Source: Xanthomarina spongicola
GTDB lineage: Bacteria; Bacteroidota; Bacteroidia; Flavobacteriales; Flavobacteriaceae
DNA length: 64,000 bases
Assembly: GCF_003148645.1 (NCBI RefSeq)
Contig: NZ_QGGP01000006.1
Location: forward strand, 124,001 to 188,000
Reading direction: 5' to 3'
Shown here: piece after piece, positions 10,101-17,469 of the stretch
How the letters are laid out: each line of letters starts with the position of its first letter
Position numbering within the stretch: position 1 is the first letter of the stretch
The notes under the pieces: model-generated
Told to the model about the DNA's origin: nothing
What the model saw: the letters and a program-made list of their open reading frames with translations, nothing else
Database searches by the model: none
Position numbers and translations under genes: made by a program

Positions 10101-10139
10101 AAAAGCATAAGTAAACTTTCTAAGAGTAATATGTCTCAT
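4122..10139 (-). CDS. Giant secreted multidomain protein, T9SS type A sorting domain
   Basis: The 2005-residue protein has an N-terminal signal peptide (MRHITLRKFTYAFLFIFLNG). In order it shows: three choice-of-anchor-D-like beta domains (about 55-420, each with a DFGN-type motif); a jelly-roll-like module with GYGDG and RDDGM motifs (about 424-599); thrombospondin type 3-like DxDxDG repeats, expected to bind calcium (about 604-634 and 820-1103); a LamG/concanavalin-like domain (about 1130-1297, with FDGINDYIDIG and GYIDEVRLW); a long beta-rich region; and a C-terminal sorting domain of about 75 residues ending in NKKVLVN. Such proteins cross the outer membrane through the type IX system and are attached to the surface or released. 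There is no recognisable enzyme domain, so an adhesin or surface structural role is inferred. It is a single-gene unit with its own promoter and terminator. Confidence 0.93.
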   Translation of the reverse strand: MRHITLRKFTYAFLFIFLNGFAITSHNNLDNNDPKNGNHKKTMSTKSVASRNAAPTPVIQVLGNGVAIGDNDFTPATADFTDFGNTSSRTFYVDNTSNGRLDISSLTLTNTTDFTISSPLTNVSIRGQDAPAPFTITLNSFTCGTTYQTDVRIASDATNDADGVWIFRLSATVNPEADIVDISLAPISDFSTDSPSVTNSTDFGNIGVGGSSTATTFIVQNNGTCNLILSPLPLVALSNNIDFTLNTTGTANSIGPGASTSFTITFNPITIGTKSSTVTITNNDADEPNYTFTVQGVGTPPLPDINVQGNSTNIVSGQTITSITDHTDFGNVNSGSFFDRTYTIQNTGSFALNITSPVSTLTGSDFVILTQPTTPIAPGASSTFIVRYAPSSSGVFTDTVNIPNDDPDASESPYTFDVSGTSYLIEQGGLWSYLDDGSDQGTVWQTADVSPTGANWATGNAQLGYGDGDEVTVVGFIDTDAGTSGTQKNATTYFRRSFTASATDVSNTTLNINAVRDDGMVVYINGTEVWRDNMPVGTILYNTWASSVTANENGWVSLNVANIVTLGSNEIAVEVHQESDSSSDISFDFFMYTSNDYIFIPPTKPDNDLDGIADYKDSDDDNDGLTDQLEGCHSGQLEDLNSDPYGAGNEESLLSDFPFSQTLDDGNTIDYSYTGTFTAITSYDAGDHGWSIRTKGPSTSGTLTLDFGTPVDNLTFRLVDFDEDETYTVNAYDDSNNLIDLITNVNIYYLGSYISQSGNTVTDVTNGTSTNNDGEAIGSDQYGTAYFYFPNIRVSKIDFIVDQPIGSSIRIAGIEYCNLDTDGDTVEDYHDSDSDNDGIPDLVESGGTDIDGNGIVDDLTDTDEDGIADILDVDSANYNTYERTKLETYIDFDKDGIINSRDLDSDNDGITDIIEIGEPDVNGDGQIDGFTDANLDGYHDSYDGASSRLITGADTGLDGFPDTYPNANLDGTGYPNFMDIDSDDDGITDNTEAQSTTLYIAYTYTDTDTDGILNIFDNSSSFGGNGLLPVDTDYDGIPDYLDTDSDDHEENDIIEGHDTNGDGVVNGSDSPNADTGLFTGTDSDRDGLDDGFDNDDSSPEATNNTLQPNSHAFADGGYDRDWRATTSSIDFDGINDYIDIGDNHDMPTDFSIEAWILQQATTTSGTILSKRDTKSGAGNKRGYHLSMNSNYLNLTWYDNAGAEKINITSPHDITNNKWYHVAATFDGTTAIIYIDGVEVNRDTPDSGPANTSAKFLIGAMYDSDTPNTPKNHFNGYIDEVRLWTVALSTQQLREMMNQEIEQNSTAVRGKVIPKDISGGLLWANLKGYYPMTSDTSEDRSNNIFHGNPKNITTTELQTAPLPYTTIRNGEWKNSTASTPWTYGNSVWNLPNSISVDGSTEVNWNIVQTDHNVEIDTYGSLGRERHVLGLIVNANTLTVNGTTNKATSTYKGNGLNVSWYLELNGKIDLEGESQLIQSKNSDLSVGVSGVLERDQQGTKDLFTYNYWSSPVGFTSTINPLHPLNPNNYSYTLNNNIFRDGTNSATPANISFVGGYDGSVGPPISIANYWIWKYGNLPSDTYSAWQHVRNTGTIKAGEGFTMKGIANTAGNLALEQNYVYQGKPNNGDISLDLSINNDYLVGNPYASAIDADQFILDNGPVIDYTDPGGLPETDPLISGTLYFWEHWGGGSHVLAEYQGGYGTYNLSGGTPAAAWGTPDPDVAQTGTGTKVPGRYIAVGQGFFVTGESTGTIKFNNNQRVFQKEGSSSSVYIRQATTENNTDSRMKIRLGFNSVNTIHRQLLLTEDSRATLGIDWGFDGLQYQNQMDDMYWLLEDEKYTIQGIDSFSESTIIPIGVHTIDAGLNNIIIDILENIPNDLQIYLHDKALDIYHNLRNNKYEIYLEAGEYLDRFELTFSNQSLSVEGNELLNELQAAYINSSESIMIQNPKMINIKSAELLNTIGQSIYQFDDIKTELITEIKTNKLSVGTYIIKLQTEIGVINKKVLVN

Positions 10140-10190
10140 AAGTAGTTAATTTAGTTTGGGACTAATTGTTTAATTGTTAATAGCTTGGGT

Positions 10191-10222
10191 CAAATGTAAA
10201 TTTTTAATCCATGAAATGCAAA
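10191..10222 (-). promoter_or_regulatory. Promoter of the 2005-residue secreted protein gene
   Basis: On the minus strand TTTG (10222-10219), a 20-base gap and TACATTTG (10198-10191) give a near-ideal Bacteroidota promoter. The -33 box is part of the tandem ATGAAATGCA repeat, so the element would be placed for activation or repression. Confidence 0.75.
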
Positions 10223-10240
10223 TTTATTCGATGAAATGCA
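10211..10240 (-). promoter_or_regulatory. Tandem ATGAAATGCA repeat, candidate operator (copy 1)
   Basis: ATGAAATGCA occurs at 10211-10220 and again at 10231-10240, exactly 20 bases apart. The near copy overlaps the -33 box. A closely matching pair with the same spacing and position lies upstream of the TPR/phosphatase operon at 14167-14196. Two direct repeats two helical turns apart fit a dimeric activator bound to one face of the DNA. The regulator is unknown. Confidence 0.6.
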
Positions 10241-10348
10241 TTTGTAAAACATAACCATGTCAAAATCAATATATTATAAAACGTAAATTTATCTCATTTT
10301 AGAGCTTGTTTTATTTTTTTTAATTTGTAATCTGCTATTTGTCAAAAA

Positions 10349-10382
10349 TATAGGGAATCTTAAAAATCTAAAATTCCCTATA
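10349..10382 (-). terminator. Terminator of the metallophosphatase gene
   Basis: TATAGGGAAT (10349-10358) pairs perfectly with ATTCCCTATA (10373-10382), a ten-base stem with a 14-base loop. On the minus strand it is followed by TATTTTTG. It lies 24 bases after the stop of the phosphatase gene and isolates that operon from the next gene. Confidence 0.65.
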
Positions 10383-10405
10383 TAGGTGTAATATCTGTAC
10401 TACAG

Positions 10406-13258
10406 TTAATTGATTATAATATTTTTAAAATACTCTCTTTTATCTGTTGTGATTTGTAAAATATACATGCCAGATTTTAAGGCGCTCACATTAATTTTAT
10501 TTGTATTCGTTTCTTTTGTTAATTGTCCAACAGCATTATAGATTTTGATGTTCTTCAAATTTTCTGTTGAAGATATATCAATATTTAAAACACTATTTGC
10601 AGGTACTGGGAATACTTTTACAGAATCATCATTTGAGTTATTGTTTTCAGCTGTTAGTGTAAAACCAGTTTTATTTATAGTAAAATAATCTGTAATACTT
10701 CCACTATCTGTAACAAACTTAACGGTTAAATTTTGTCCTGTTCCTCCATCACTATCTATTTCTAGCACACATGAGCCTAGTTGGTTTAAAGAAGCATACA
10801 TTGCATTGTGGTCTAAGGAACCACCTGAGATTTTACCAGCCGATCCTGTAGTAATATAGACTGCACCTTCATTGTCTAAATGGTCTTTGCTATATGCGCC
10901 ATCTCCAGTATCTGCTTTTCCAGAAAGGTTTCCGTTAGCTCCAACAGTATTATTATTAAGGTCAAAAGAATTTGATAAGCCATAATGTCCATTAATAAAA
11001 TAAGATCTTTCATAAGAGTGAGAATGACCAGATAAAACTAAGTCAACACCATTATTTTCTAATAAAGGTAAAAAGTTATTTCTCATTAAACCCATAAAAG
11101 CTTCATCTCCACTTGTACTGTCAGAATTATGAGACCCTTTTGTATAAGGAGGATGATGAAATAAAACCACAATCCAATCTTGGTTTGTATTTTGAATATC
11201 ATTTAATGCCCAATTATACATGCTTCCACCAACTGAACGGTCTGTATCATAAGAATCTAGTACAATAAAATGAATATTAGCATAATCAAAAGAGTAGTAT
11301 GCTTCAGTACCAGAAGCTATTCCTCCAGCTTCAGCAGCAGTTGGAAATGTGAAAATATCGTAATATGGACCAGATTGAGCTGATGAGTTTGCTGAATATC
11401 CATCATGGTTTCCTAAAGTTGACCACGCCACAGATTTTTTTAGCATATCTCCATAGACATCAAAAAGCGCTACTTGATATTGTGTGTCAGTTCCACTTTG
11501 ATAAGCATTGTCTCCTAAAAATAACATCATATCTGTTTGATTAGGATTTGTACTAGCATTTGCTACATAATTATAATATTGGTCTCTAACATTTCTTTGG
11601 TTTTGAGTTCCAGTTCCAGCATCACCTAAAATCCATGCTCTAACAAATTGTACAGTACCTGTTGAAGGAGCTGTAACAAAATACATGTTTGCATCTTCAC
11701 TTAAATAGACACCTTCAGAATCTTCAATGTTATAATAGTATTTAGTATTTGGTTGTAAACCAGTTATTTCTAATTCATGATCTATGTTGCCTAATAAGTT
11801 TGTTTCCGATAAATTAAGATTTCCTAAGGATGTTCCATAATTTACAATAGATTCGGTAGTAGTATTCGTTCTCCATTTAACAGTAATGCTATTTGGTGTT
11901 TCTTTTTGTAAATAAGGTCCTCTAATAACATTAGCAGGAATAGCTTCATAACCATTCATTTTAAAATTAAAACTAATATCTGAACTACCAGCGTTCTCTT
12001 GATGTATCTCAACAGCAATCACATTATTTCCATCTACTAAATAATTATTTGCAATGGTTTTAGAAATCCATGTAGTTTCACCTGAGCCACTAACTACTGT
12101 ATTTGCAAAAGTGTTGTAATTTACAACGCCTGGATCCATATTGTCTCTCCAGACTTCATTTCCATTAATATAGACAATCATACCATCATCTCTAATGGCT
12201 TCCATTACTATATCGTTATAAAACGAGGCGTCTATAATGTTAATAGTTTTTCTAAAGTAAGCAGTTTCAGTAGCATTATTAATAACTGTAGTTTCGCCTC
12301 CATCTCCATAACCTAATTCGGCATTTCCAGTAGCCCAACTTCCATCATTAAAGTCTAATTCATTCCAAACATCACCTTCACCATCATTTGATGGTTGGTT
12401 AGCAGCATCATAATATTTCCAGTTTCCATCTTCATTGATTAAAGCTGGTTCTGCACCTTCACCTGAAATAGCAAACGTGTATGGGCTTTCATCAACATCA
12501 TCACTAGTTAATGTAACTGTGTCGGAATAATTTCCTGTTGAAACAGGTGAAAAAGTAATTTCAAATGTTGTTGAATTACCAGCTGATAAAGTTGAAACAG
12601 AAGGTTGACTTGTTACTTGAAATTCAGCATCATTGGTTAATGATACTGAAGATATATTTGTTAAATCTGATCCACCAGTATTCTCTATTGTAAATATTCT
12701 TGATAAAGCTGAACCATTATTTACAATTGAATAATCTGTATGGTTAGTAGTAGATGTGCCAGTGGCACCATCAACTATATTGTTGCCATTTCCAGTGATA
12801 TTAATATCTGCTGGAGAAACTATTCCATTACCTTCAACATTAAAAGTATAAGGTGAATTTGTGCCATTGGTAAATGTGATAGTTATTGTTGCTGTCTTAC
12901 TTCCTAAAGTAGAAGGCGTGAATGTAACATCTAGATCTAAAGGAGTATCATTTCCTTTTAAGTTGCCTAAATTGGTAGCACTTAAAGAAAAATCACTTGA
13001 CCCTGAAATGCCAACGGTAATTCCGTTTAATCGATTTCCTGGACTTCCACCACTTGCTGTGTTATCTAAAACAAATGTGTTTATTGAAGAAGAGCTTACT
13101 CCTACATCTCCATAATTTGTCCCATCGGTTATAGATGGTGTGGTGTCTGTATTGGATATAACATTTCCATTTCCAGTTACTTCCAGTGTTCCTTGACTAT
13201 ATATAAGTGTACTAGAAAGTAAGCTTATAAAGACGATTAATGTAGTTTTAATATTCAT
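10406..13258 (-). CDS. Secreted purple-acid-phosphatase-like metallophosphoesterase with T9SS sorting domain
   Basis: The 950-residue protein has a signal peptide (MNIKTTLIVFISLLSSTLIYSQ). Two choice-of-anchor-D-like domains (about 25-265) precede a jelly-roll-like module with GYGDG and RDDGM (about 275-435), closely similar to one in the neighbouring 2005-residue protein. An FnIII-like purple acid phosphatase N-domain follows (about 440-530, starting RGPYLQKETPNSITVKW). The metallophosphoesterase core has all metal-binding motifs: GDAG (about 545), GDNAY (about 584), GNHD (about 617), HHPP (about 704) and GHSHSYER (about 745). The last 75 residues are a T9SS type A sorting domain ending in KNIIIN. 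It should hydrolyse phosphate esters outside the cell, perhaps for phosphate acquisition; the substrate is not evident. Its start overlaps the TPR gene by 11 bases, which suggests translational coupling. Confidence 0.93.
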   Translation of the reverse strand: MNIKTTLIVFISLLSSTLIYSQGTLEVTGNGNVISNTDTTPSITDGTNYGDVGVSSSSINTFVLDNTASGGSPGNRLNGITVGISGSSDFSLSATNLGNLKGNDTPLDLDVTFTPSTLGSKTATITITFTNGTNSPYTFNVEGNGIVSPADINITGNGNNIVDGATGTSTTNHTDYSIVNNGSALSRIFTIENTGGSDLTNISSVSLTNDAEFQVTSQPSVSTLSAGNSTTFEITFSPVSTGNYSDTVTLTSDDVDESPYTFAISGEGAEPALINEDGNWKYYDAANQPSNDGEGDVWNELDFNDGSWATGNAELGYGDGGETTVINNATETAYFRKTINIIDASFYNDIVMEAIRDDGMIVYINGNEVWRDNMDPGVVNYNTFANTVVSGSGETTWISKTIANNYLVDGNNVIAVEIHQENAGSSDISFNFKMNGYEAIPANVIRGPYLQKETPNSITVKWRTNTTTESIVNYGTSLGNLNLSETNLLGNIDHELEITGLQPNTKYYYNIEDSEGVYLSEDANMYFVTAPSTGTVQFVRAWILGDAGTGTQNQRNVRDQYYNYVANASTNPNQTDMMLFLGDNAYQSGTDTQYQVALFDVYGDMLKKSVAWSTLGNHDGYSANSSAQSGPYYDIFTFPTAAEAGGIASGTEAYYSFDYANIHFIVLDSYDTDRSVGGSMYNWALNDIQNTNQDWIVVLFHHPPYTKGSHNSDSTSGDEAFMGLMRNNFLPLLENNGVDLVLSGHSHSYERSYFINGHYGLSNSFDLNNNTVGANGNLSGKADTGDGAYSKDHLDNEGAVYITTGSAGKISGGSLDHNAMYASLNQLGSCVLEIDSDGGTGQNLTVKFVTDSGSITDYFTINKTGFTLTAENNNSNDDSVKVFPVPANSVLNIDISSTENLKNIKIYNAVGQLTKETNTNKINVSALKSGMYILQITTDKREYFKNIIIN

Positions 13259-14120
13259 GGCTTATAATTTTATCTAATTGGGTAATTTGGGTTGTAAGGT
13301 CTTTTATTGATACTGTGTTTTTAAATTTTGGCTGCAACATTTGTATTGCTACTCTTGATTGTTGTAAAGCTATTTTAGCTTGTTCAATTTGGTTGTTCTC
13401 TAATAAGTAAGTAGCCTTTTTAAAATACCAGAATTCTTTTCTATTATTATTTAGTATAAAATAATTGTATTGATTAATTGCTAGACTTGTTTGATTAGAG
13501 TTTTCTAAATATTCAAGCTTTTTTAATTGTAGTGAAAATGTATTTTCACCTATAATATTTAGTCCTAAGTTTATAACTTCTAATGCTTTAGTATAATCAT
13601 CAGGAGTTTCAGCTAAAATAATTTTGGAGTATTCAACAACATCTTCAGGTCTAATATCTATAGCCTTGGTTATAAAATAGTTATATGAGTTTATAGCATC
13701 TTTGTATTCAAGTAGATTGAATAATATTTGTGCTCTTAACTTATAGATTCTAACATCTAAAGAATCTAATGCTAAATAGGAATCGGCATAAGATAAAGCT
13801 TCTTCAAAATGATATGCTTCATAGTTAGCCTCTGCCAATTTAAATGTTGCTTCTTTATCTGAATAACCAAGTTTAATTGATTTTAAATAATCTGTTATGG
13901 CATTTTCAAACTCTAAATGCTCTTGGTATAGAAAGCCACGTTCATAATATAATTTGGCATTATTTGGAGATTTTGCAATTTCATTTGTTTTCTCTTTAAT
14001 CTGAATTGAGAGATTTCCATGTGCAAAAGCAGACAGTCCACAGATGCATAAAACTACTATAAATAGTCGTTTACTTTTATGTAGTAGGATTTTAGTATTA
14101 AGTTTTGATTTAAAAAACAT
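13248..14120 (-). CDS. Exported TPR-repeat protein coupled to the phosphatase gene
   Basis: The 290-residue protein has a basic N-terminus and a hydrophobic stretch (RLFIVVLCICGLSAFAHG, about 18-35) that reads as a signal peptide or anchor. From about residue 45 helical TPR units follow, with motifs such as AKLYYERGFLYQEHLEFENAI and FKLAEANYEAYHFEEAL. TPR proteins act as scaffolds; no catalytic residues were seen. It is first in a two-gene operon and overlaps the start of the metallophosphatase gene by 11 bases (13248-13258). A role in phosphatase export or assembly is inferred from coupling only. The promoter carries the tandem ATGAAATG repeat. Confidence 0.85.
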   Translation of the reverse strand: MFFKSKLNTKILLHKSKRLFIVVLCICGLSAFAHGNLSIQIKEKTNEIAKSPNNAKLYYERGFLYQEHLEFENAITDYLKSIKLGYSDKEATFKLAEANYEAYHFEEALSYADSYLALDSLDVRIYKLRAQILFNLLEYKDAINSYNYFITKAIDIRPEDVVEYSKIILAETPDDYTKALEVINLGLNIIGENTFSLQLKKLEYLENSNQTSLAINQYNYFILNNNRKEFWYFKKATYLLENNQIEQAKIALQQSRVAIQMLQPKFKNTVSIKDLTTQITQLDKIISHEY

Positions 14121-14147
14121 AAAATCAATTTGGGTTTAATTATGGGA

Positions 14148-14178
14148 CAAATATATAAATATATCTATGAAATGCAAA
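14148..14178 (-). promoter_or_regulatory. Promoter of the TPR-metallophosphatase operon
   Basis: On the minus strand TTTG (14178-14175), a 19-base gap and TATATTTG (14155-14148) form a strong Bacteroidota promoter, starting transcription about 20 bases before the ATG at 14120. Confidence 0.75.
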
Positions 14179-14196
14179 AAAATCCGATGAAATGAT
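14167..14196 (-). promoter_or_regulatory. Tandem ATGAAATG repeat, candidate operator (copy 2)
   Basis: ATGAAATGCA at 14167-14176 and ATGAAATGAT at 14187-14196 are 20 bases apart, as in the copy at 10211-10240. Flanking bases agree too: an AT-rich spacer and CG just before the second repeat. The distance to the -7 box is 11 bases here and 12 in the other copy. The region is divergent, so the element could also affect the serine hydrolase gene starting at 14342. Confidence 0.6.
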
Positions 14197-14341
14197 ATTT
14201 TGTAAGAAAAAAGTACAAAGAATTATTTTCTAATAATTAAATAAAAAACTTTTATAAATGTTGATTAACTCTCAATGTGTATAGGATTTTAGTCATGAAA
14301 CATTTATCTTTAAAAATTAAGTAAAAAATAAAAAACCAACC

Positions 14342-15916
14342 ATGAAATTATTTAAAAAAAAATATGTCCTGCTGACAATAACTTTCTTTGTTATTGCTCA
14401 TATTACGGTATTTGCACAACTTACCTCAACTGAAGTAGACGAATTAGTAAATACTGCTATTGAAAAATTTAATGTAGCTGGTACAGCTGTCGCTATTGTT
14501 AAAGATGGCAAAATTATCCATGAAAAAGGATATGGTGTTATTTCAAAGAAAACCAATGTAAAAGTAAATGAGCATACCAATTTTGCTATTGCATCTAATA
14601 GTAAAGCATTTACCACTACAGCTTTAGCTCTATTAGTAGAAGATGGAAAAATTAAATGGACAGACAAAGTTGTAGACCATATTCCAGAATTTAAAATGTA
14701 TAATGCTTATGTAACCGAAAATTTTAATATTCAAGACTTACTTACTCATAGAAGTGGTTTAGGCCTTGGGGTTGGAGATTTAATGTTTTTTCCTGATGGA
14801 TCAGATTTCAATATAGACGATTTACTTTCAGCTTTTCAATATTTTAAACCTGTTTCAGCTTTTAGAACACAATTTGATTACGACAACCTATTATATATAG
14901 TTGCTGGAGAATTGATAGCTAGAGTAAGTGGTATAACATGGGAAGAATTTATAACGACTAGAATTTTCGAACCTTTAAATATGGATAATTCTTATGCTGG
15001 TTTAGGTTTAATAAAAGACACAGGAAACTTAGCTTTACCTCACTCAACAACAAGTGGAGATTTTGTAGTGTTACCAAATTTTAAAGAAATGATTAATGGC
15101 TCAGCTGGGGGCATTTATGCTAATGTGAACGATATCTCTCAATGGATGCTTATGCACCTAAACCAAGGTAAGTATGGAGATAGTTTAAAAAACCAATTAT
15201 TTTCAGTTGAAAGTCAGTATGAAATGTGGAAAATTCATACAACAACAGATGTAAGTAGAAATCCACGTTATAATTCTCATTTTTCTGGTTACGGTTTAGG
15301 TTGGGATTTAGAAGATAAAAAAGGGAACATGATTGTATCTCATACAGGAGGTCTTCCAGGTATGTTAAGCAGAACTGTATTAATTCCAGATTTAAATGTA
15401 GGTATTGTGGTGCTAACAAATACGGAGCCTGGTGGAGCTGGTGTTTTTATGGCTGTTTCTAGAACAATAGTAGATAGTTATTTAGGTTTAGACGATTTTC
15501 AATGGACAGACAAGTTTTACAATTATTTAACTGCTAGAGAAGCAAGTGGAGATGAAGTTACTAAACAAGTTTGGGAAACAGTTGAAGCAAATAAAAATGT
15601 AAAAATTAATGAAGCAGATTACATTGGTGTCTATAAAGATAATTGGTTTGGTAACATGGAGGTTTTTAAGAAAGGAAATCAGCTATGGATTAAATCTTAT
15701 AGATCTCCTAAGTTAAATGGACCTTTACAGTTCTATAAAGCTAATACGTTTACCATTAAATGGGAATATCAAGATATGAATGCAGATGCTTTTGCAATGT
15801 TTTCTTTAGATGAAAATGGCAAAGCTCAAAGTATTAAAATGAAAGGTATATCACCAAACATCGATTTTAGTTTCGATTTTCACGATTTAGATTTACAAAG
15901 AGTAAAAGAAGAATAA
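14342..15916 (+). CDS. Exported serine hydrolase, class C beta-lactamase/transpeptidase-like, with DUF3471 domain
   Basis: The 524-residue protein starts with a signal peptide (MKLFKKKYVLLTITFFVIAHITVFAQ). The catalytic domain (about 30-385) has the SxxK motif as SNSK (S85, K88), the YxN motif as YDN (about 180) and HTGG (about 334) in place of the KTG box, a pattern of class C-type serine esterases/peptidases. The C-terminal 110 residues resemble DUF3471 (ADYIGVYKDNWFGNMEV), often fused to such enzymes. It should act in the periplasm on D-amino-acid peptides or esters; real beta-lactamase activity is not implied. Cardiolipin synthase follows after 25 bases, probably co-transcribed. The upstream gap is shared with the minus-strand TPR operon. 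Confidence 0.92.
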   Translation: MKLFKKKYVLLTITFFVIAHITVFAQLTSTEVDELVNTAIEKFNVAGTAVAIVKDGKIIHEKGYGVISKKTNVKVNEHTNFAIASNSKAFTTTALALLVEDGKIKWTDKVVDHIPEFKMYNAYVTENFNIQDLLTHRSGLGLGVGDLMFFPDGSDFNIDDLLSAFQYFKPVSAFRTQFDYDNLLYIVAGELIARVSGITWEEFITTRIFEPLNMDNSYAGLGLIKDTGNLALPHSTTSGDFVVLPNFKEMINGSAGGIYANVNDISQWMLMHLNQGKYGDSLKNQLFSVESQYEMWKIHTTTDVSRNPRYNSHFSGYGLGWDLEDKKGNMIVSHTGGLPGMLSRTVLIPDLNVGIVVLTNTEPGGAGVFMAVSRTIVDSYLGLDDFQWTDKFYNYLTAREASGDEVTKQVWETVEANKNVKINEADYIGVYKDNWFGNMEVFKKGNQLWIKSYRSPKLNGPLQFYKANTFTIKWEYQDMNADAFAMFSLDENGKAQSIKMKGISPNIDFSFDFHDLDLQRVKEE

Positions 15917-15941
15917 TTCTTTATTAAATTACTTTTTTTCA

Positions 15942-17399
15942 ATGAGTTTACTGCTAGTTTCAGAAATTGTTTACATTATCATTTTACTGTTAGTGTGTTT
16001 TCGTGTTATTTTCGATACTCAGAACACAACTAAAACATTAGCATATTTGTTATTAGTAATTTTTGTGCCAATAGCTGGTATAATATTTTACTTTTCTTTT
16101 GGTGTAAATTATCGAATAAGAAAAATATACGATAAGAAATTGCTCACAAACACACAACTCCAAAATAATCTTGAAACAGAGCTTATAAAATATTCAAAAG
16201 GAGTTTTAAAAGAAGGAGATGAAACGATCCAAGAAAGCACAAAATTAGTCAACCTTATTTTAAAAGAGAATTTTAGTCCTTTAACTAATAATAACGATGT
16301 TAAACTACTTATTAATGGAGAATCCAAATTCCCAGTAGTAATTGAATGTCTTAAAAATGCTAATAAGCATATCCATATTGAATATTATATTTTTGAGGAT
16401 GACAATATTGGAAATCAAATTATTGAGATATTAATAGATAAAGCAAAAGCTGGCTTAAAAGTGCGTTTTATTTACGATGATTTTGGAAGTCGTTCTATTA
16501 GAAATAAACAAGTAAAAAGATTAAAAGAAGCTGGTGTAGAAATATTTCCTTTTTATAAAATAAAGCTCATTGCTTTCGCTAATAGAATAAATTATCGTAA
16601 TCACAGGAAAATTATTGTTATAGATGGTCATACGTCATTTGTTGGTGGTATTAATGTTAGTGATAAATATATAAATTCAGAGTCAAATAAGAATGAATTA
16701 TATTGGAGAGATACACACTTAAAAATATATGGTCCAGCAACTTGGTATTTGCAATATCTTTTTTTATGTGATTGGAATTTCTGTGCAAAAGATAATGTGG
16801 AATTAAATAATCAATTATTTCCTCAAGTCAAGACCTTTCAGTCAAATCAAGATAAGCATGTTCAAATTACTGCAAGTGGACCAGATTCCGATGTGCCAAC
16901 TATACTCTTTGCATTATTGCAAGCTATAAATTTAGCTGAAAAAGAGGTGTTAATTACTACACCATACTTTATACCTAGTAATAGTATTAAGGATGCCATA
17001 CTTATTTCTGCGAAAAGTGGTGTAAAAGTTAAGCTTATTATTCCAGGTGTTTCAGATTCTAAATTGGTTAATGCAGCAGCAAGCTCTTATTACTCACCTT
17101 TGTTAGAGTCTGGTGTAGAGATATATAGATATAATAAAGGGTTTGTTCACGCTAAAACAATGGTAATTGATAATGAAATAGCTATTGTAGGAACAGCAAA
17201 TATGGATGTTAGAAGTTTTGATCTTAATTTTGAAGTTAATGCTGTAGTTTATGATGAAGATACAGCTAACCAATTAAGAGCAGCTTTTTATAACGATATA
17301 CTTGACTCAACTAAAATTGATTTAAAAGTATGGAATAGCAGATCTTTGTTTCAAAAATTTCTAGAAAAATTAGCTCGTTTGTTTTCTCCAATGCTATAA
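15942..17399 (+). CDS. cls: Cardiolipin synthase (phospholipase D family)
   Basis: The 485-residue membrane enzyme condenses two phosphatidylglycerols to cardiolipin. Two N-terminal membrane helices (about 5-25 and 35-55) form the PLDc_N region. Two HKD catalytic motifs follow: HRKIIVIDG near residue 221 and HAKTMVIDN near residue 403, each with the downstream GG/GTANMD element. The length matches the 480-residue norm. It lies 25 bases after the serine hydrolase gene and may be read with it. The ATG at 15942 places the first helix at the N-terminus as expected. Confidence 0.95.
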   Translation: MSLLLVSEIVYIIILLLVCFRVIFDTQNTTKTLAYLLLVIFVPIAGIIFYFSFGVNYRIRKIYDKKLLTNTQLQNNLETELIKYSKGVLKEGDETIQESTKLVNLILKENFSPLTNNNDVKLLINGESKFPVVIECLKNANKHIHIEYYIFEDDNIGNQIIEILIDKAKAGLKVRFIYDDFGSRSIRNKQVKRLKEAGVEIFPFYKIKLIAFANRINYRNHRKIIVIDGHTSFVGGINVSDKYINSESNKNELYWRDTHLKIYGPATWYLQYLFLCDWNFCAKDNVELNNQLFPQVKTFQSNQDKHVQITASGPDSDVPTILFALLQAINLAEKEVLITTPYFIPSNSIKDAILISAKSGVKVKLIIPGVSDSKLVNAAASSYYSPLLESGVEIYRYNKGFVHAKTMVIDNEIAIVGTANMDVRSFDLNFEVNAVVYDEDTANQLRAAFYNDILDSTKIDLKVWNSRSLFQKFLEKLARLFSPML

Positions 17400-17416
17400 C
17401 TTTATTCTGTCTTCAA

Positions 17417-17450
17417 TTGTTAATAATCAAGATTCTTTTCCATAATTTTG
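17417..17450 (+). promoter_or_regulatory. Promoter of the ABC-F gene
   Basis: TTG at 17417-17419, a 23-base gap and TAATTTTG at 17443-17450. The -7 box is a full match to TAnnTTTG; the spacing is at the long end. It lies 20 bases before the ATG. Confidence 0.6.
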
Positions 17451-17469
17451 CCTACTTAAAAAATATACA

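Noticed and set aside
10211-14196. The ATGAAATGCA repeats as LytTR sites
   Set aside because: They lack the GTT core of the known LytTR consensus; only the two-turn spacing is similar. The regulator is left open.
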